Of a stretch of 64,000 nucleotides of DNA, positions 1 to 8,771 are shown one piece after another. The stretch spans positions 44,407 to 108,406 of the forward strand of contig VBAH01000013.1 of the NCBI GenBank assembly GCA_005884685.1, given 5' to 3'. A program made the translations under genes and the position numbers. The stretch's first letter is position 1, and each line of letters starts with the position of its first letter. Under the pieces are notes generated by a model that was not told the DNA's origin, ran no database searches, and saw only the letters and a program-made list of their open reading frames with translations. Origin of the DNA: Alphaproteobacteria bacterium. GTDB taxonomy: Bacteria; Pseudomonadota; Alphaproteobacteria; Rhizobiales; Xanthobacteraceae.

Positions 1-235
1 CGGCATACGATGCGGCCGGCGGCGAGCAGACTGGGATCGTTTGTCTAACGAGCGATGAATCATGGGAACCGGCACGTCATTAGGCTTAAGGCCTCGCTAA
101 CTTTTCCTCATTCGGTGATGGGCTGCGCGACGATGTCTTGGCGGGACACGACGGTCTTCGAGATCGCCATGCGGTGCCGGCCAAAATCGGCTAGTTCTCC
201 TGTGCAGCACCTGTTGCAACGAAACCGAACCTGAC

Positions 236-2233
236 ATGCAATTCCATCTGAATGGATTTGAACCGGGCGATCCGGAGATCGCCGACCCGGCGCAGCGATA
301 TGCCGCATCCGGATCGTCCGGCCCGGTGCCCGCGGAGGTCGATGTTCTGATCGTCGGCTGCGGGCCGGCCGGCCTCACCCTGGCGGCGCAACTCTCCGCC
401 TTCGCCGACATTAAGACGGCAATCGTCGAACAGAAGCCGGGCCCGATCTCGCGCGGCCAGGCCGATGGCATTGCCTGCCGCACGATGGAGATGTTCGAAG
501 CCTTCGGCTTCGCCGAGCGCGTGATGAAGGAAGCCTGCTGGATCAACGAGACGTCGTTCTGGAAGCCTGACGAGAAAGATGGCGAGCACATCGTGCGCAG
601 CGGATGGGTGCAGGACGTCGAAGACGGGCTGTCGGAATTTCCCCATGTCGTGCTCAACCAGGCACGCGTGCACGATTTCTACCTCGACGTCATGCGCAGG
701 TCGGCGGCGCGGCTCGAGCCGTACTACGCGCGGCGCCTCAGCGATCTTGCCATCGACGCGGCCGGCGACAACGCCGATCCCTTTCAGGTGACCGCACGCC
801 TCGAGCGGCTCGATGATGCGCATGCAGGACAGGTCGAGACGATCCGGGCGCGCTATGTCGTCGGTTGCGACGGCGCGCGCAGCACCGTGCGCAAGTCGAT
901 CGGGCGCGCGCTCACCGGCGACTCCGCCAATCACGCCTGGGGCGTGATGGATGTGCTGGCCGTCACCGACTTCCCCGACGTGCGGTTCAAGACGCTGATT
1001 CAGTCCGCCAACGACGGCAGCATCATCATCATCCCGCGCGAGGGCGGCTATCTCTTTCGCCTCTATATCGAGCTCGACAAGCTCGGTGCGAGCGAGCGGG
1101 TCTCGGACCGCAACGTCACGGCCGACGACCTGATCGCGAAGGCGCGGCGCATTCTCAAACCGCACAGCCTCGACGTGAAGGAGATCGCCTGGTGGTCGGT
1201 CTACGAGATCGGCCAGCGGCTTTGCGACAAGTTCGATGACGTGCCCGAGGAGGCCGTCGCGCAACGCCTGCCGCGCGTGTTCATCGCCGGCGACGCCTGT
1301 CACACGCACAGCCCGAAAGCCGGGCAGGGCATGAACGTCTCCATGCAGGACGGCTTCAATCTCGGCTGGAAGCTGGCCGCGGTGTTGCGCAAGCGCTGCG
1401 CGCCGCACCTGCTGCACACCTACTCGGCGGAACGTCAGTCGGTCGCCAAGGAACTGATCGACTTCGATCGCGAATGGGCCGCGCTGCTCGCGTCGAGCAA
1501 AGGCTTCGATCCGGCCGAGACGCAGCGCTACTTCGTCAAGCATGGGCGCTACACCGCCGGGACCGCGACCCGCTATCGGCCGTCGCTTCTCACCGCCGAG
1601 GCAGCCCATCAGGATCTCGCCAAGGGGCTGACGATCGGGATGCGCTTTCACTCCGCGCCGGTGATCCGCGTGGCGGATGCGAAGCCCGTGCACCTCGGCC
1701 ACGTCGTCAAGGCCGACGGGCGCTTTCGTGTCTTCTGTTTTGCCGGCGCGAGCGACACCGGTGCGCACGATTCCGCCATCCGGGCGCTGTGCGATTTTCT
1801 CGAAGCGCAAGGGTCGCCGGTGCACAGATACACGCCGCCGGGCGCGGACATCGACGCCGTGATCGATGTGCGTGCGGTGTTCCAGCAGGGCCACCGCGAC
1901 CTCGCGATCGAGGCAATGCCGTCGCTGCTTCTGCCGCAGAAGGGGCGCTACGGGCTGCACGACTACGAGAAGATCTTCAGCGCCGACCTGCGCGGCGGCA
2001 ACGACATCTTCACCATGCGCGGCATTGATCGCGCGCGCGGCTGCATCGTGGTCGTGCGGCCGGACCAATTCGTCGCGCACGTTCTGCCGCTCGAAGCGCA
2101 TGCGCAGCTTGCGGCGTACTTCGATGGGTTCATGGTGCAGGGGGCCACGAACTCCGCTCATTCCCGCGGAAGCGGGAATCCAGTTCTTGCCCAAAGCACT
2201 GGGTCCCCGCTTTCGCGGGGACGAGCGGGGTAG
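236..2233 (+). CDS. FAD-dependent aromatic monooxygenase (phenol 2-monooxygenase type)
   Basis: Predicted single-component flavoprotein hydroxylase that would hydroxylate an aromatic ring using NAD(P)H and oxygen in the cytoplasm. The Rossmann motif VLIVGCGPAG lies at about residues 37-46. The second FAD motif, FIAGDACHTHSPKAGQGMN, is near residue 350, and the region from about 470 to 640 resembles the thioredoxin-like C-terminal domain of phenol hydroxylases. The length of 665 residues is slightly above the family norm. The last 25 or so codons lie inside a palindromic repeat (2153-2230), so the native stop was probably lost. It converges on the cupin gene, leaving only 3 bp between the stops. 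The substrate is unknown. Confidence 0.88.
   Translation: MQFHLNGFEPGDPEIADPAQRYAASGSSGPVPAEVDVLIVGCGPAGLTLAAQLSAFADIKTAIVEQKPGPISRGQADGIACRTMEMFEAFGFAERVMKEACWINETSFWKPDEKDGEHIVRSGWVQDVEDGLSEFPHVVLNQARVHDFYLDVMRRSAARLEPYYARRLSDLAIDAAGDNADPFQVTARLERLDDAHAGQVETIRARYVVGCDGARSTVRKSIGRALTGDSANHAWGVMDVLAVTDFPDVRFKTLIQSANDGSIIIIPREGGYLFRLYIELDKLGASERVSDRNVTADDLIAKARRILKPHSLDVKEIAWWSVYEIGQRLCDKFDDVPEEAVAQRLPRVFIAGDACHTHSPKAGQGMNVSMQDGFNLGWKLAAVLRKRCAPHLLHTYSAERQSVAKELIDFDREWAALLASSKGFDPAETQRYFVKHGRYTAGTATRYRPSLLTAEAAHQDLAKGLTIGMRFHSAPVIRVADAKPVHLGHVVKADGRFRVFCFAGASDTGAHDSAIRALCDFLEAQGSPVHRYTPPGADIDAVIDVRAVFQQGHRDLAIEAMPSLLLPQKGRYGLHDYEKIFSADLRGGNDIFTMRGIDRARGCIVVVRPDQFVAHVLPLEAHAQLAAYFDGFMVQGATNSAHSRGSGNPVLAQSTGSPLSRGRAG
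2153..2230. repeat. Intergenic palindromic repeat, family F, read through by the monooxygenase gene
   Basis: Two facing hairpins are visible: TTCCCGCGGAAGCGGGAA followed by CCAG, then CTGGG followed by TCCCCGCTTTCGCGGGGA. Family F is also present at 51433-51508. The coding frame of the monooxygenase crosses it almost to the end. Confidence 0.85.
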
Positions 2234-2236
2234 CGC

Positions 2237-2686
2237 CTACGCCGCCTTCAGGCGCACCGTCTCCGGCACCGGCAGCGGCGTGTTGGCCGAGCCCTCGATC
2301 GACTCGACCGTCATGAAGATCATGTCCTCACCGCCGAGGTTTTCCAGGTCGTGCACCTTGAACTCGCCCGGCCCGTAGGTCTCGTGGCGCGTCTCGCCCG
2401 GGTGATACGAATACTCCACCGTGCTGCCGTCCATCAGGTGCTGACGCCCGCGCCCGCCGTTCACCGAAGTCCAGAAGTAATTGAGCACGTGGCGATGGAA
2501 GCCGATGCGCTCGCCCGGCGCGAGCCGGATCATCCACACCCGCGTCTTGTCGGTCTCGGACAGCAGCTCGGAGCCGACGCAGCCGTTCGGACGCTCGGCC
2601 TCGCGCGCGAATTCGGCTTGCAGCGCGTCCGGCCACGCGGTCTTGACGTGCGTGTGTGCGGCCTTCTCCTTCATGGTCATCGCCAT
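2237..2686 (-). CDS. Cupin-domain protein
   Basis: Small single-domain cupin of 149 residues. The cupin motif region includes PGERIGFHRHVLNYFW (about residues 57-72) and a second half with YHPGETRHETYGPGEF, giving several His and Glu residues suited to binding a metal. The start is set by GGGAGA six bases upstream of the ATG. It is divergent from the next flavoprotein monooxygenase and convergent with the preceding one, so it may serve aromatic-acid metabolism as a dioxygenase-like or sensor protein. The exact activity cannot be assigned. Confidence 0.75.
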   Translation of the reverse strand: MAMTMKEKAAHTHVKTAWPDALQAEFAREAERPNGCVGSELLSETDKTRVWMIRLAPGERIGFHRHVLNYFWTSVNGGRGRQHLMDGSTVEYSYHPGETRHETYGPGEFKVHDLENLGGEDMIFMTVESIEGSANTPLPVPETVRLKAA

Positions 2687-2746
2687 GGCATTCTCCCTGC
2701 GGATATGCCCAAGCTATAGCAAGATTCACATCGCGGAGGAATGCGT

Positions 2747-3958
2747 TTGGCGAAGGGCACGCGCGCGCTGGTGATCGGCGGCTCGATGAGCGGGCTGCTT
2801 GCGGCGCTCGCGCTGCGCCAGCACGGCTGGCAGGCGGATGTCTACGAGCGCGTGGCCGAACCGCTCGCCGGCCGCGGCGCCGGCATCGTGGCGCAGCCGG
2901 AGCTGAAAGCGATCCTGCGCAAACTCGGGCTCGAGGCCGACCGCGCGCTCGGCGTCGAGGTTGCGACGCGCGTGATGTTCGCGCGCGACGGCCGCCTGAC
3001 GCATCGCGTGCCGATCGCACAGACCATGACGGCGTGGGACCGGGTGTTCTTTCTGCTCAAGGCCGCGCTGCCCGAGGCGAACTATCATCGCGGCAAGGAG
3101 CTGCGGCGGGTCGAGCAGCGCGGGCAGGATGTGGTGGCGCATTTCGCCGACGGCTCGGCCGAGACCGCGGATATGCTGATCGGCGCGGACGGCATCCGCT
3201 CCGGTGTGCGTCAGCAGTATCTGCCCGAGGTCGCACCGCTCTATGCCGGTTACACGGCCTGGCGCGGCTTGATCGCGGAAGGTTCATTTCCAGCGGCGCT
3301 GCACGCCGCGCTGTTCGACGATTTCGCGTTCTGCCTGCCCGACAACGAGCAGATGCTCGGCTATCCGGTGGCGGGGCCGGACAACGATCTGGGCCCGGGA
3401 CACCGGCGCTACAATTTCGTCTGGTACCGGCCGGCGAGCGAGGAACGCGAGTTGCCGCGGCTGCTGACCGACGACTCCGGCCGCACGCACGTGCTCTCGA
3501 TCCCGCCGCCGCTGATCGCGCGCGATGTCATTGCGGCGATGCGCGACGCGGCAGCGCGCGTGCTGGCGCCGCAGTTCAACGAGATGGTCAGCCTGTGCGA
3601 GATGCCGTTCCTGCAGCCGATCTACGATCTGGAGGTGCCGCGCATGGCGTTCGGCCGGGTCGCGCTGGTCGGCGACGCGGCATTCGTGGCCCGCCCGCAT
3701 ATCGGCGCGGGCGTCGCCAAGGCAGCCGACGACGCGCTCGCGCTCGCGCAGGCGCTTGCGGCGAACGATGATGTCGCCGCCGCGCTGCAGCGGTTCGAGG
3801 TGCCGCGCCTCGACGCCGGCCGGCGCATCGTCGCGCGCACACGTCATCTCGGCGCCTATGTGCAGGCGGATCTCAAGAGCGATGCCGAGCGTGAGCATGC
3901 CGCGCGCCACCGCACGCCGGAGGCGGTGCTCACCGAGACGGCGATCATGGAGTATTGA
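2747..3958 (+). CDS. FAD-dependent monooxygenase (salicylate-hydroxylase-like)
   Basis: Flavoprotein hydroxylase of the UbiH/salicylate-hydroxylase family, about 403 residues. It carries the N-terminal FAD motif ALVIGGSMSGLLAALALRQ and the later motif VALVGDAAFVARPHIGAGV near residue 307. An ATG at 2741 touches the ribosome-binding site GGAGGA (2735-2740) with no spacer. The TTG at 2747, six bases downstream of that site, is therefore the better start; the ATG would add two residues. The substrate is unknown. It is probably transcribed alone, because family B repeat DNA follows its stop. Confidence 0.85.
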   Translation: MAKGTRALVIGGSMSGLLAALALRQHGWQADVYERVAEPLAGRGAGIVAQPELKAILRKLGLEADRALGVEVATRVMFARDGRLTHRVPIAQTMTAWDRVFFLLKAALPEANYHRGKELRRVEQRGQDVVAHFADGSAETADMLIGADGIRSGVRQQYLPEVAPLYAGYTAWRGLIAEGSFPAALHAALFDDFAFCLPDNEQMLGYPVAGPDNDLGPGHRRYNFVWYRPASEERELPRLLTDDSGRTHVLSIPPPLIARDVIAAMRDAAARVLAPQFNEMVSLCEMPFLQPIYDLEVPRMAFGRVALVGDAAFVARPHIGAGVAKAADDALALAQALAANDDVAAALQRFEVPRLDAGRRIVARTRHLGAYVQADLKSDAEREHAARHRTPEAVLTETAIMEY

Positions 3959-3964
3959 TGCGTC

Positions 3965-4088
3965 CGTCATGCCCGGCCTTGTGCCGGGCATCCACGTCTT
4001 TCTTGATGCGATTCCACCGAGCAAGACGTGGATGGCCGGGACACCAGGGCGTTCACGCCCGTCTTCGCGGGCTATGCCCGGCCATGAC
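3965..4088. repeat. Palindromic repeat, family B, with nested 33-bp element
   Basis: The left arm CATGCCCGGCCTTGTGCCGG and the central pair ACGTCTT / AAGACGT define family B. The right arm is interrupted at about 4046-4076 by the nested element GGGCGTTCACGCCC...GGGCTATG. The repeat separates two convergent genes. Confidence 0.85.
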
Positions 4089-4094
4089 GGCAAT

Positions 4095-5171
4095 TTAAAT
4101 TCCCAGCAGCCGCTTCGCATTCCCGCCGCAGATCGCCGCGACGGCCTTCGCGTCGAGCGATTCGGTATTCGCCACATGCCCGACCGGATCGTAATCCGCC
4201 ATGTCGAACGGGTAATCGGTGCCCATGATGATGTGGTCGGCGCCGAATACCTTGACGAGATATTCGAGCTGGTGCGGTGTGAACACGATCGTGTCGAAGT
4301 ACACCTTCTTCAGGTATTCGGTCGGCGGCCTGGGCAAATTGTTGGCCACGTCGGTGCGCGCCCCCCAGGCGTGATCGATGCGGCCCGAATAGCCGCCGAG
4401 ATAACCGCCGCCGTGCACGGCGAGGATTTTCAGGTTCGGGTAGCGCTCCAGCACGCCGTCGAAAATCAGGTAATGCAGCGCGACCGTGGTATCGAGCGGA
4501 TTGCCGATCACGTTGCTGAAATAATAGCGCGAGAAGCGGTCGCCCTGGGTGAAGCCGTTCGGATGGATCACCACCAGCGCGCCGAGCGCCTCGGCCTTGG
4601 CCCAGAACGGCGCGAACGCCGGATCGGAGAGCTCACGGCCGGCCACGTTGGTCAGGATCTGGCAGCCCTTGAAGCCGAGCTCTCTCATCGAGCGCTCGAG
4701 CTCCGTTGCGGCCTCGGCGCCGTCCTGCAGCGGCACGGTGCCGAGCGCGACGAAGCGGTCGGGCTTGCGCGCGACGTAGGCCGCGATGCCGTCGTTGAGC
4801 ACGCGCGTCGCCTGCACGGCGATCTCGACCGGCACGGTGAAGTAGCATTGCGGCGGCGGCGGCATGACCAGCTGCATGTCGAGGCCCATCTCGTCCATGT
4901 CGCGCAAACGCTCGTCGAGGCCGTTCTCCAAACCCGTCATGCGCGTGCGCCGATCTTGCTCCTGCTTCGCGTTGAGCGCCTTCACGTTCGGCGTGGCGAA
5001 ATGCCCGAGCGGCACCGTCGCGGCATCGAGATGCGGCTGCGCGATCGCGGCGGCCGCCGGCACGCCGACATGCGAATGAATGTCTATTGTTGTCGACTTC
5101 GGCCGCACCTCGCGCCCGGGCTTGCCTTGCTTGCGCGCCGCGGTCGGGCCGTATCGGTTGGTGTCGGTCAC
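4095..5171 (-). CDS. Amidohydrolase family protein (aminocarboxymuconate-semialdehyde decarboxylase-like)
   Basis: Metal-dependent hydrolase or decarboxylase of the amidohydrolase_2 (ACMSD-like) family, 358 residues. Visible motifs are IDIHSHVG near the N-terminus, VIHPNG, AVHGGGYLGGYSGR and GTDYPFDMADYDPVGH near the C-terminus; these supply the expected metal and catalytic His and Asp residues. The start chosen is the GTG at 5171, preceded by GAAGGAGAG. A longer reading from an ATG at 5234 would begin inside a palindromic repeat. It lies downstream of the Liv-type transporter genes on the same strand, which fits a role in degrading the imported compound. Confidence 0.85.
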   Translation of the reverse strand: MTDTNRYGPTAARKQGKPGREVRPKSTTIDIHSHVGVPAAAAIAQPHLDAATVPLGHFATPNVKALNAKQEQDRRTRMTGLENGLDERLRDMDEMGLDMQLVMPPPPQCYFTVPVEIAVQATRVLNDGIAAYVARKPDRFVALGTVPLQDGAEAATELERSMRELGFKGCQILTNVAGRELSDPAFAPFWAKAEALGALVVIHPNGFTQGDRFSRYYFSNVIGNPLDTTVALHYLIFDGVLERYPNLKILAVHGGGYLGGYSGRIDHAWGARTDVANNLPRPPTEYLKKVYFDTIVFTPHQLEYLVKVFGADHIIMGTDYPFDMADYDPVGHVANTESLDAKAVAAICGGNAKRLLGI

Positions 5172-5186
5172 TTTTTTTCTCTCCTT

Positions 5187-5320
5187 CGTCATTCCGGGGC
5201 GCCGCGGAGCGGGGAGCCCGGAATCCATAAACACGATTTTCAGTTATCTTGCTCGGTGATTCATCGATAGGATGGTGGTTATGGATTCCGGGCTCCGGCC
5301 TCCGGCCGGCCCGGAATGAC
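5187..5320. repeat. Palindromic repeat, family A
   Basis: Family A structure: CGTCATTCCGGGG ... CCCGGAATCCATAA, a variable centre, then TTATGGATTCCGGGCT ... CCCGGAATGAC. It lies between livF and the amidohydrolase gene, which are in the same orientation. Confidence 0.85.
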
Positions 5321-5326
5321 CAACCA

Positions 5327-6037
5327 CTAAAACACCCCCAGATGCTGCGCGATGACCCTGTCGTTCGTCCGCGTTTCCGCCGCGGTGCCGGAAAATACCA
5401 CCGCGCCGGTATTCACGATCACAACGTCGTCCGCAAGGTCGAGCGTGAGCTTGATGTTCTGCTCGACCAGCACGATCGACAGCCCCTCGGCCTTGAGCTG
5501 CGCGATGGTGCGCCCGACCTCGTGCACGATCTGCGGCGCGAGGCCCTCGGACGGCTCGTCCATCAGCAGCACGCGCGGATTGCCCATCAGCGCTCGCCCG
5601 ATCGCGAGCATCTGCTGCTCGCCGCCGGAGAGCGAGCCGGCAAGCTGGATGTGGCGCTCCTTGAGGCGGGGAAACAGCGAGAACACGCGCTCGAGCGTCC
5701 AGGTGCCTTGCGCGCGTGCCTGCCTGGCGACGTCCAGATTTTCGCGCACGCTGAGCGAGCGAAACACCCGGCGACCCTGCGGCACGAGGCAGATGCCTCT
5801 TTTGGCGATAGCCTCCGGCGCGAGCCCCGCGACCTCGTCGCCGAACAGCGTGATCGCGCCGCGGCGCGGACGCAGGAAGCCCATGATGGTCGCCATGCAG
5901 GTGGTCTTGCCGGCGCCGTTGCGGCCGAGCAGGCCGAGCAGGCGGCCGGGACGCAACGCGAAGCCGACGCCGTGCAGCACATGGCTGTCGCCGTAATAGG
6001 TGTCGATTGCGCTGACGCTGAGCGCCTCAGTCGCCAA
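5327..6037 (-). CDS. livF: Branched-chain amino acid type ABC transporter, ATP-binding protein LivF
   Basis: Cytoplasmic ATPase subunit of a Liv-family importer, 236 residues. It has the Walker A motif GRNGAGKTT, the signature LSGGEQQML and the Walker B motif VLLMDEPSEGL. It starts with TTG at 6037, supported by a strong AAGGAGGTG site located in the last codons of livG, so the two genes overlap by 11 bp. The four transporter genes and the upstream binding protein form one transcription unit on the minus strand. The amino-acid label is by homology only; many such systems in these bacteria import aromatic or organic acids. Confidence 0.93.
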   Translation of the reverse strand: MATEALSVSAIDTYYGDSHVLHGVGFALRPGRLLGLLGRNGAGKTTCMATIMGFLRPRRGAITLFGDEVAGLAPEAIAKRGICLVPQGRRVFRSLSVRENLDVARQARAQGTWTLERVFSLFPRLKERHIQLAGSLSGGEQQMLAIGRALMGNPRVLLMDEPSEGLAPQIVHEVGRTIAQLKAEGLSIVLVEQNIKLTLDLADDVVIVNTGAVVFSGTAAETRTNDRVIAQHLGVF

Positions 6038-6767
6038 GGTACACCTCCTTGGTGCGCGGGTCGGCGACCACTTGCGAGCGCGTGCCTTCGACGATCACCT
6101 CGCCGTAGTGCAGCAGCGTGATGCGCTCCGCAAAGGCGAGCGCTGAATCCATGTCGTGCTCGATCATCACGATGGTCACGTCGCGCGGAACGCGCGCGAG
6201 CACATCGCGCACCTGGCTGCGCTCTTCCTGGCTCAAGCCCGCGAGCGGCTCGTCGAGCAGCAGCACCTTCGGCTTTTGCGCCAGCGCCATCGCCATCTCG
6301 AGCCGGCGCCGCTCGCCGTACGAGGTTTCGGCGACCGTGCGGTCCGCGCTGGCGCCCAAGCCGACGAGCGCGAGCGCCTCGCGCGCCGCGTCATAGAGAT
6401 GGCTTTGTCCGAGGAGGAACGTCCACACATCCCAGCGCATCCTGTCGAGGCCGAGCAGCGCCAGCACCACGTTGTGGCAGAGCGTTTCTTTCGGGAACAG
6501 CGTGAGGATCTGGTAGGTGCGCGCGAGGCCGAGATGCACGCGCTGCTGCGTCGGCAGCTTGAGCAATTCCTGCCCGAACAGCTTCACCGATCCCGCATCG
6601 GGCGTGAGGTCGCCGGTGATCAGGTTGAACAGCGTGGTCTTGCCGGCGCCGTTCGGCCCGATGATCAGCCGCCGCTCGCCGGGCATCACCGAGAGCGAGA
6701 CCTGCCTGGTGGCCGGCAGGCCGCCGAAGCGCTTGTTCAGGTTCACGACTTCGAGCGCGGGCGTCAT
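6027..6767 (-). CDS. livG: Branched-chain amino acid type ABC transporter, ATP-binding protein LivG
   Basis: Second ATPase subunit of the Liv-type importer, 246 residues. Walker A is GPNGAGKTTLFNL, the signature region is ETSYGERRRLEMAMAL and Walker B is VLLLDEPLAGL. The C-terminal extension after the H-loop, with IEHDMDSALAFAERITLLHYG, is typical of LivG. The ATG at 6767 overlaps the livM stop as ATGA (6764-6767), which implies translational coupling. The longer in-frame extension upstream is a shadow of livM and is not part of this gene. Confidence 0.93.
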   Translation of the reverse strand: MTPALEVVNLNKRFGGLPATRQVSLSVMPGERRLIIGPNGAGKTTLFNLITGDLTPDAGSVKLFGQELLKLPTQQRVHLGLARTYQILTLFPKETLCHNVVLALLGLDRMRWDVWTFLLGQSHLYDAAREALALVGLGASADRTVAETSYGERRRLEMAMALAQKPKVLLLDEPLAGLSQEERSQVRDVLARVPRDVTIVMIEHDMDSALAFAERITLLHYGEVIVEGTRSQVVADPRTKEVYLGD

Positions 6768-7720
6768 GCGGCGCGCTCCAGCTTCTTCGGAGCGCGCCAG
6801 CGCGCCCACAATTGCCGCACGCCGGGCACGATGCCGAACGGCATGAACATGATGACGACGACGAAGATCGCGCCGAGCAGCGAGTTCCAGCGCTCGAAGT
6901 AGGTCGAGACGACGTTTTTCACCAGCGTGATGATGACCGCGCCGACGATCGGTCCGGTCAGCGCCGAGGCCCCGCCGAGGATCGCCATCAGCAGCACTTC
7001 GGCGGACTGCTGCAGCGAGATCGCGTGCGGCGAGATGAACAGGTTGTAGTAGACGTAGAGCAGGCCCGCGACCGAGCCCCAGAACGAGGCGAGCACGAAG
7101 GCGAGCCACTGGATCAGCCATACGTTATGACCGAGCATGCGCATGCGGCGCGGCTGGTCGCGCGCGCCCTGCAGCGAGGCGCCGAACGGCGAGCGGGTGA
7201 CGCGCCAGATGAAGAACAGCGCGATCGCGAACACGATCAGGCTGAACCAGTAGAAGCTCGACGCGCTGTCGATGGCGATGCCGAAGGGGTGCGGGCGCGC
7301 CGCATAGCGCAGCCCGTTGTCGCCGTTGGTGAGGGTGTTGGCGCGATACGCGATGCCCCACACGATCTGCCCGAGCGCGAGCGTGATCATCAGGAAGCCG
7401 ATGCCCGAGGCGCGCAACGCGAGCAGTCCGAACAGCCCGCCGCACGCAGTCGAAAACAGGATTGCCAGGACGGCCGAGGCAAGCTGGCCGAAGCCGGCGT
7501 TGAGCAGCAGCACGGCCGCGTAGCTCGCCAGCCCGACGAAGGAGGCGTGGCCGAGCGAGACCATGCCGCCGTAGCCGAGCAGCAGGTTCAGGCTGACCGC
7601 GAGCAGCGCATAGATGAGAATCTGGCTCGCGAGGTTGACGTAGAACTCGCTGGTGATGATCAGCGGCACCGCGATCAGCGCCATGCCGATCGCAAACAGC
7701 AGAACCCCCTTGCGCCTCAC
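6764..7720 (-). CDS. livM: Branched-chain amino acid type ABC transporter, permease LivM
   Basis: Inner-membrane permease subunit of 318 residues with about eight to ten hydrophobic segments. The family core GYGGMVSLGHASFVGLASYA is near residue 50, and a later segment contains GGASALTGPIVGAVI. It begins with GTG at 7720, overlapping the livH stop as GTGA, and ends overlapping livG. The gene order H-M-G-F matches the canonical Liv layout. Confidence 0.93.
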   Translation of the reverse strand: MRRKGVLLFAIGMALIAVPLIITSEFYVNLASQILIYALLAVSLNLLLGYGGMVSLGHASFVGLASYAAVLLLNAGFGQLASAVLAILFSTACGGLFGLLALRASGIGFLMITLALGQIVWGIAYRANTLTNGDNGLRYAARPHPFGIAIDSASSFYWFSLIVFAIALFFIWRVTRSPFGASLQGARDQPRRMRMLGHNVWLIQWLAFVLASFWGSVAGLLYVYYNLFISPHAISLQQSAEVLLMAILGGASALTGPIVGAVIITLVKNVVSTYFERWNSLLGAIFVVVIMFMPFGIVPGVRQLWARWRAPKKLERAA

Positions 7721-8577
7721 GTCTGCACCCGGCCGAACAGGCCCTGCGGCCTGAACACGAGCACCAGCACCATGGGCAAGAACAGGATGAAATAGGCGAG
7801 GTCGGGAAACAGCGCGATGCCGAAGTTATAGAGGAAGCCGACCACGAAGCTTCCGACGAACGCGCCGAGCAGGCTTCCGGCGCCGCCGAGGATCACGACG
7901 ATCAGCGCGAGTGGCAGCATGTCGGTGTCGAGGCCGGGATAGGCGTTGAGCATCGGCGCGCCGAGCGTGCCACCGAGCCCGGCGAGCACGGCGCCGAGCG
8001 CGAATACGACGGTGAACAGCAGCGAGACAGGGATTCCAACGCCGCGCGCCATCTCCATGTCGTCGACGCCGGCGCGGATCATGGCACCGAGCCGCGTGCG
8101 GTCCATCAGCAGATAGAGCGCGACCGCGGTGACGAGCGCGATGGCGAGCACCACGAGGCGGAAGGTCGGAAACGCAAAGCCGGCCACGCGCAGGGGAGGG
8201 CGCAGCTCGGCGGGCGCCGGCACGGTCCATGGATCGCCGGTCCAGATCAGCAGGCAGAGGTCGGCGATGATGAACGAGACGCCGAGCGTGACCAGGACCT
8301 GGCCCTGCACGTTGCCCGCGAGCCGCCGCAGGATCAGCCGCTCGAAAGCAATGCCGACCAGGCCGACGCCGAGGCCCGCGCCGAGCACGGCGATCCAGAA
8401 ATGCCCGCCGTAGTAAACGATGGTCGCGCCCAGATAGGCGCCGAGCATGAAGAAGCCGCCATGCGCCAGATTCGGGATGCGCATCAGCCCGAAGGCGAGC
8501 GAGAAGCCGGACGAGAGCAGGAACAGCAAGCCGCCGAAGGCGATGCTGTTCAGCGTCTGGATGATCCAGAATTGCAT
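7717..8577 (-). CDS. livH: Branched-chain amino acid type ABC transporter, permease LivH
   Basis: Inner-membrane permease of 286 residues, partner of LivM. The N-terminal part has GGLLFLLSSGFSLAFGLMRI and AHGGFFMLGAYLGATIV, and the C-terminal part has VVILGGAGSLLGAFVGSFVV, as in LivH proteins. The ATG at 8577 follows a 194-bp gap filled by a palindromic repeat that separates it from the binding-protein gene. That repeat may lower expression of the membrane subunits relative to the binding protein, which is inferred rather than shown. Confidence 0.93.
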   Translation of the reverse strand: MQFWIIQTLNSIAFGGLLFLLSSGFSLAFGLMRIPNLAHGGFFMLGAYLGATIVYYGGHFWIAVLGAGLGVGLVGIAFERLILRRLAGNVQGQVLVTLGVSFIIADLCLLIWTGDPWTVPAPAELRPPLRVAGFAFPTFRLVVLAIALVTAVALYLLMDRTRLGAMIRAGVDDMEMARGVGIPVSLLFTVVFALGAVLAGLGGTLGAPMLNAYPGLDTDMLPLALIVVILGGAGSLLGAFVGSFVVGFLYNFGIALFPDLAYFILFLPMVLVLVFRPQGLFGRVQT

Positions 8578-8596
8578 GCGTGCCTAGTGCGCGCTT

Positions 8597-8733
8597 TCCC
8601 CTCGCCCCGCAAAGCGGGGAGAGGGTGCCGCGCGAAGCGCGGCGGGAGAGGGGTGCGTGCAACTCGAAGACCCTCTCCCGGCTTCGCGGACATTCGTCCG
8701 CTCAGCCACCCTCTCCCTTTCAGGGAGAGGGGA
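8597..8733. repeat. Palindromic repeat, family D
   Basis: Facing arms CCCTCGCCCCGC/GCGGGGAGAGGG and CCCTCTCCCTTT/AGGGAGAGGG make up a family D element within the transporter operon, between the binding-protein gene and livH. Confidence 0.8.
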
Positions 8734-8771
8734 AAGAAGGAGAGGGCGCTGCGTCGCCGCGGCGTCTCGTT

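Noticed and set aside
108..170. A 20-codon minus-strand frame starting MAISKTVV near the left edge
   Set aside because: Too short, no ribosome-binding site judged convincing, and no family match; the first 235 bp otherwise show nothing I can name.
191..2194. A 667-codon open frame antisense to the first monooxygenase
   Set aside because: It is the GC-rich complement of a gene with clear FAD motifs, has no recognisable domain and is typical of antisense open frames in high-GC DNA.
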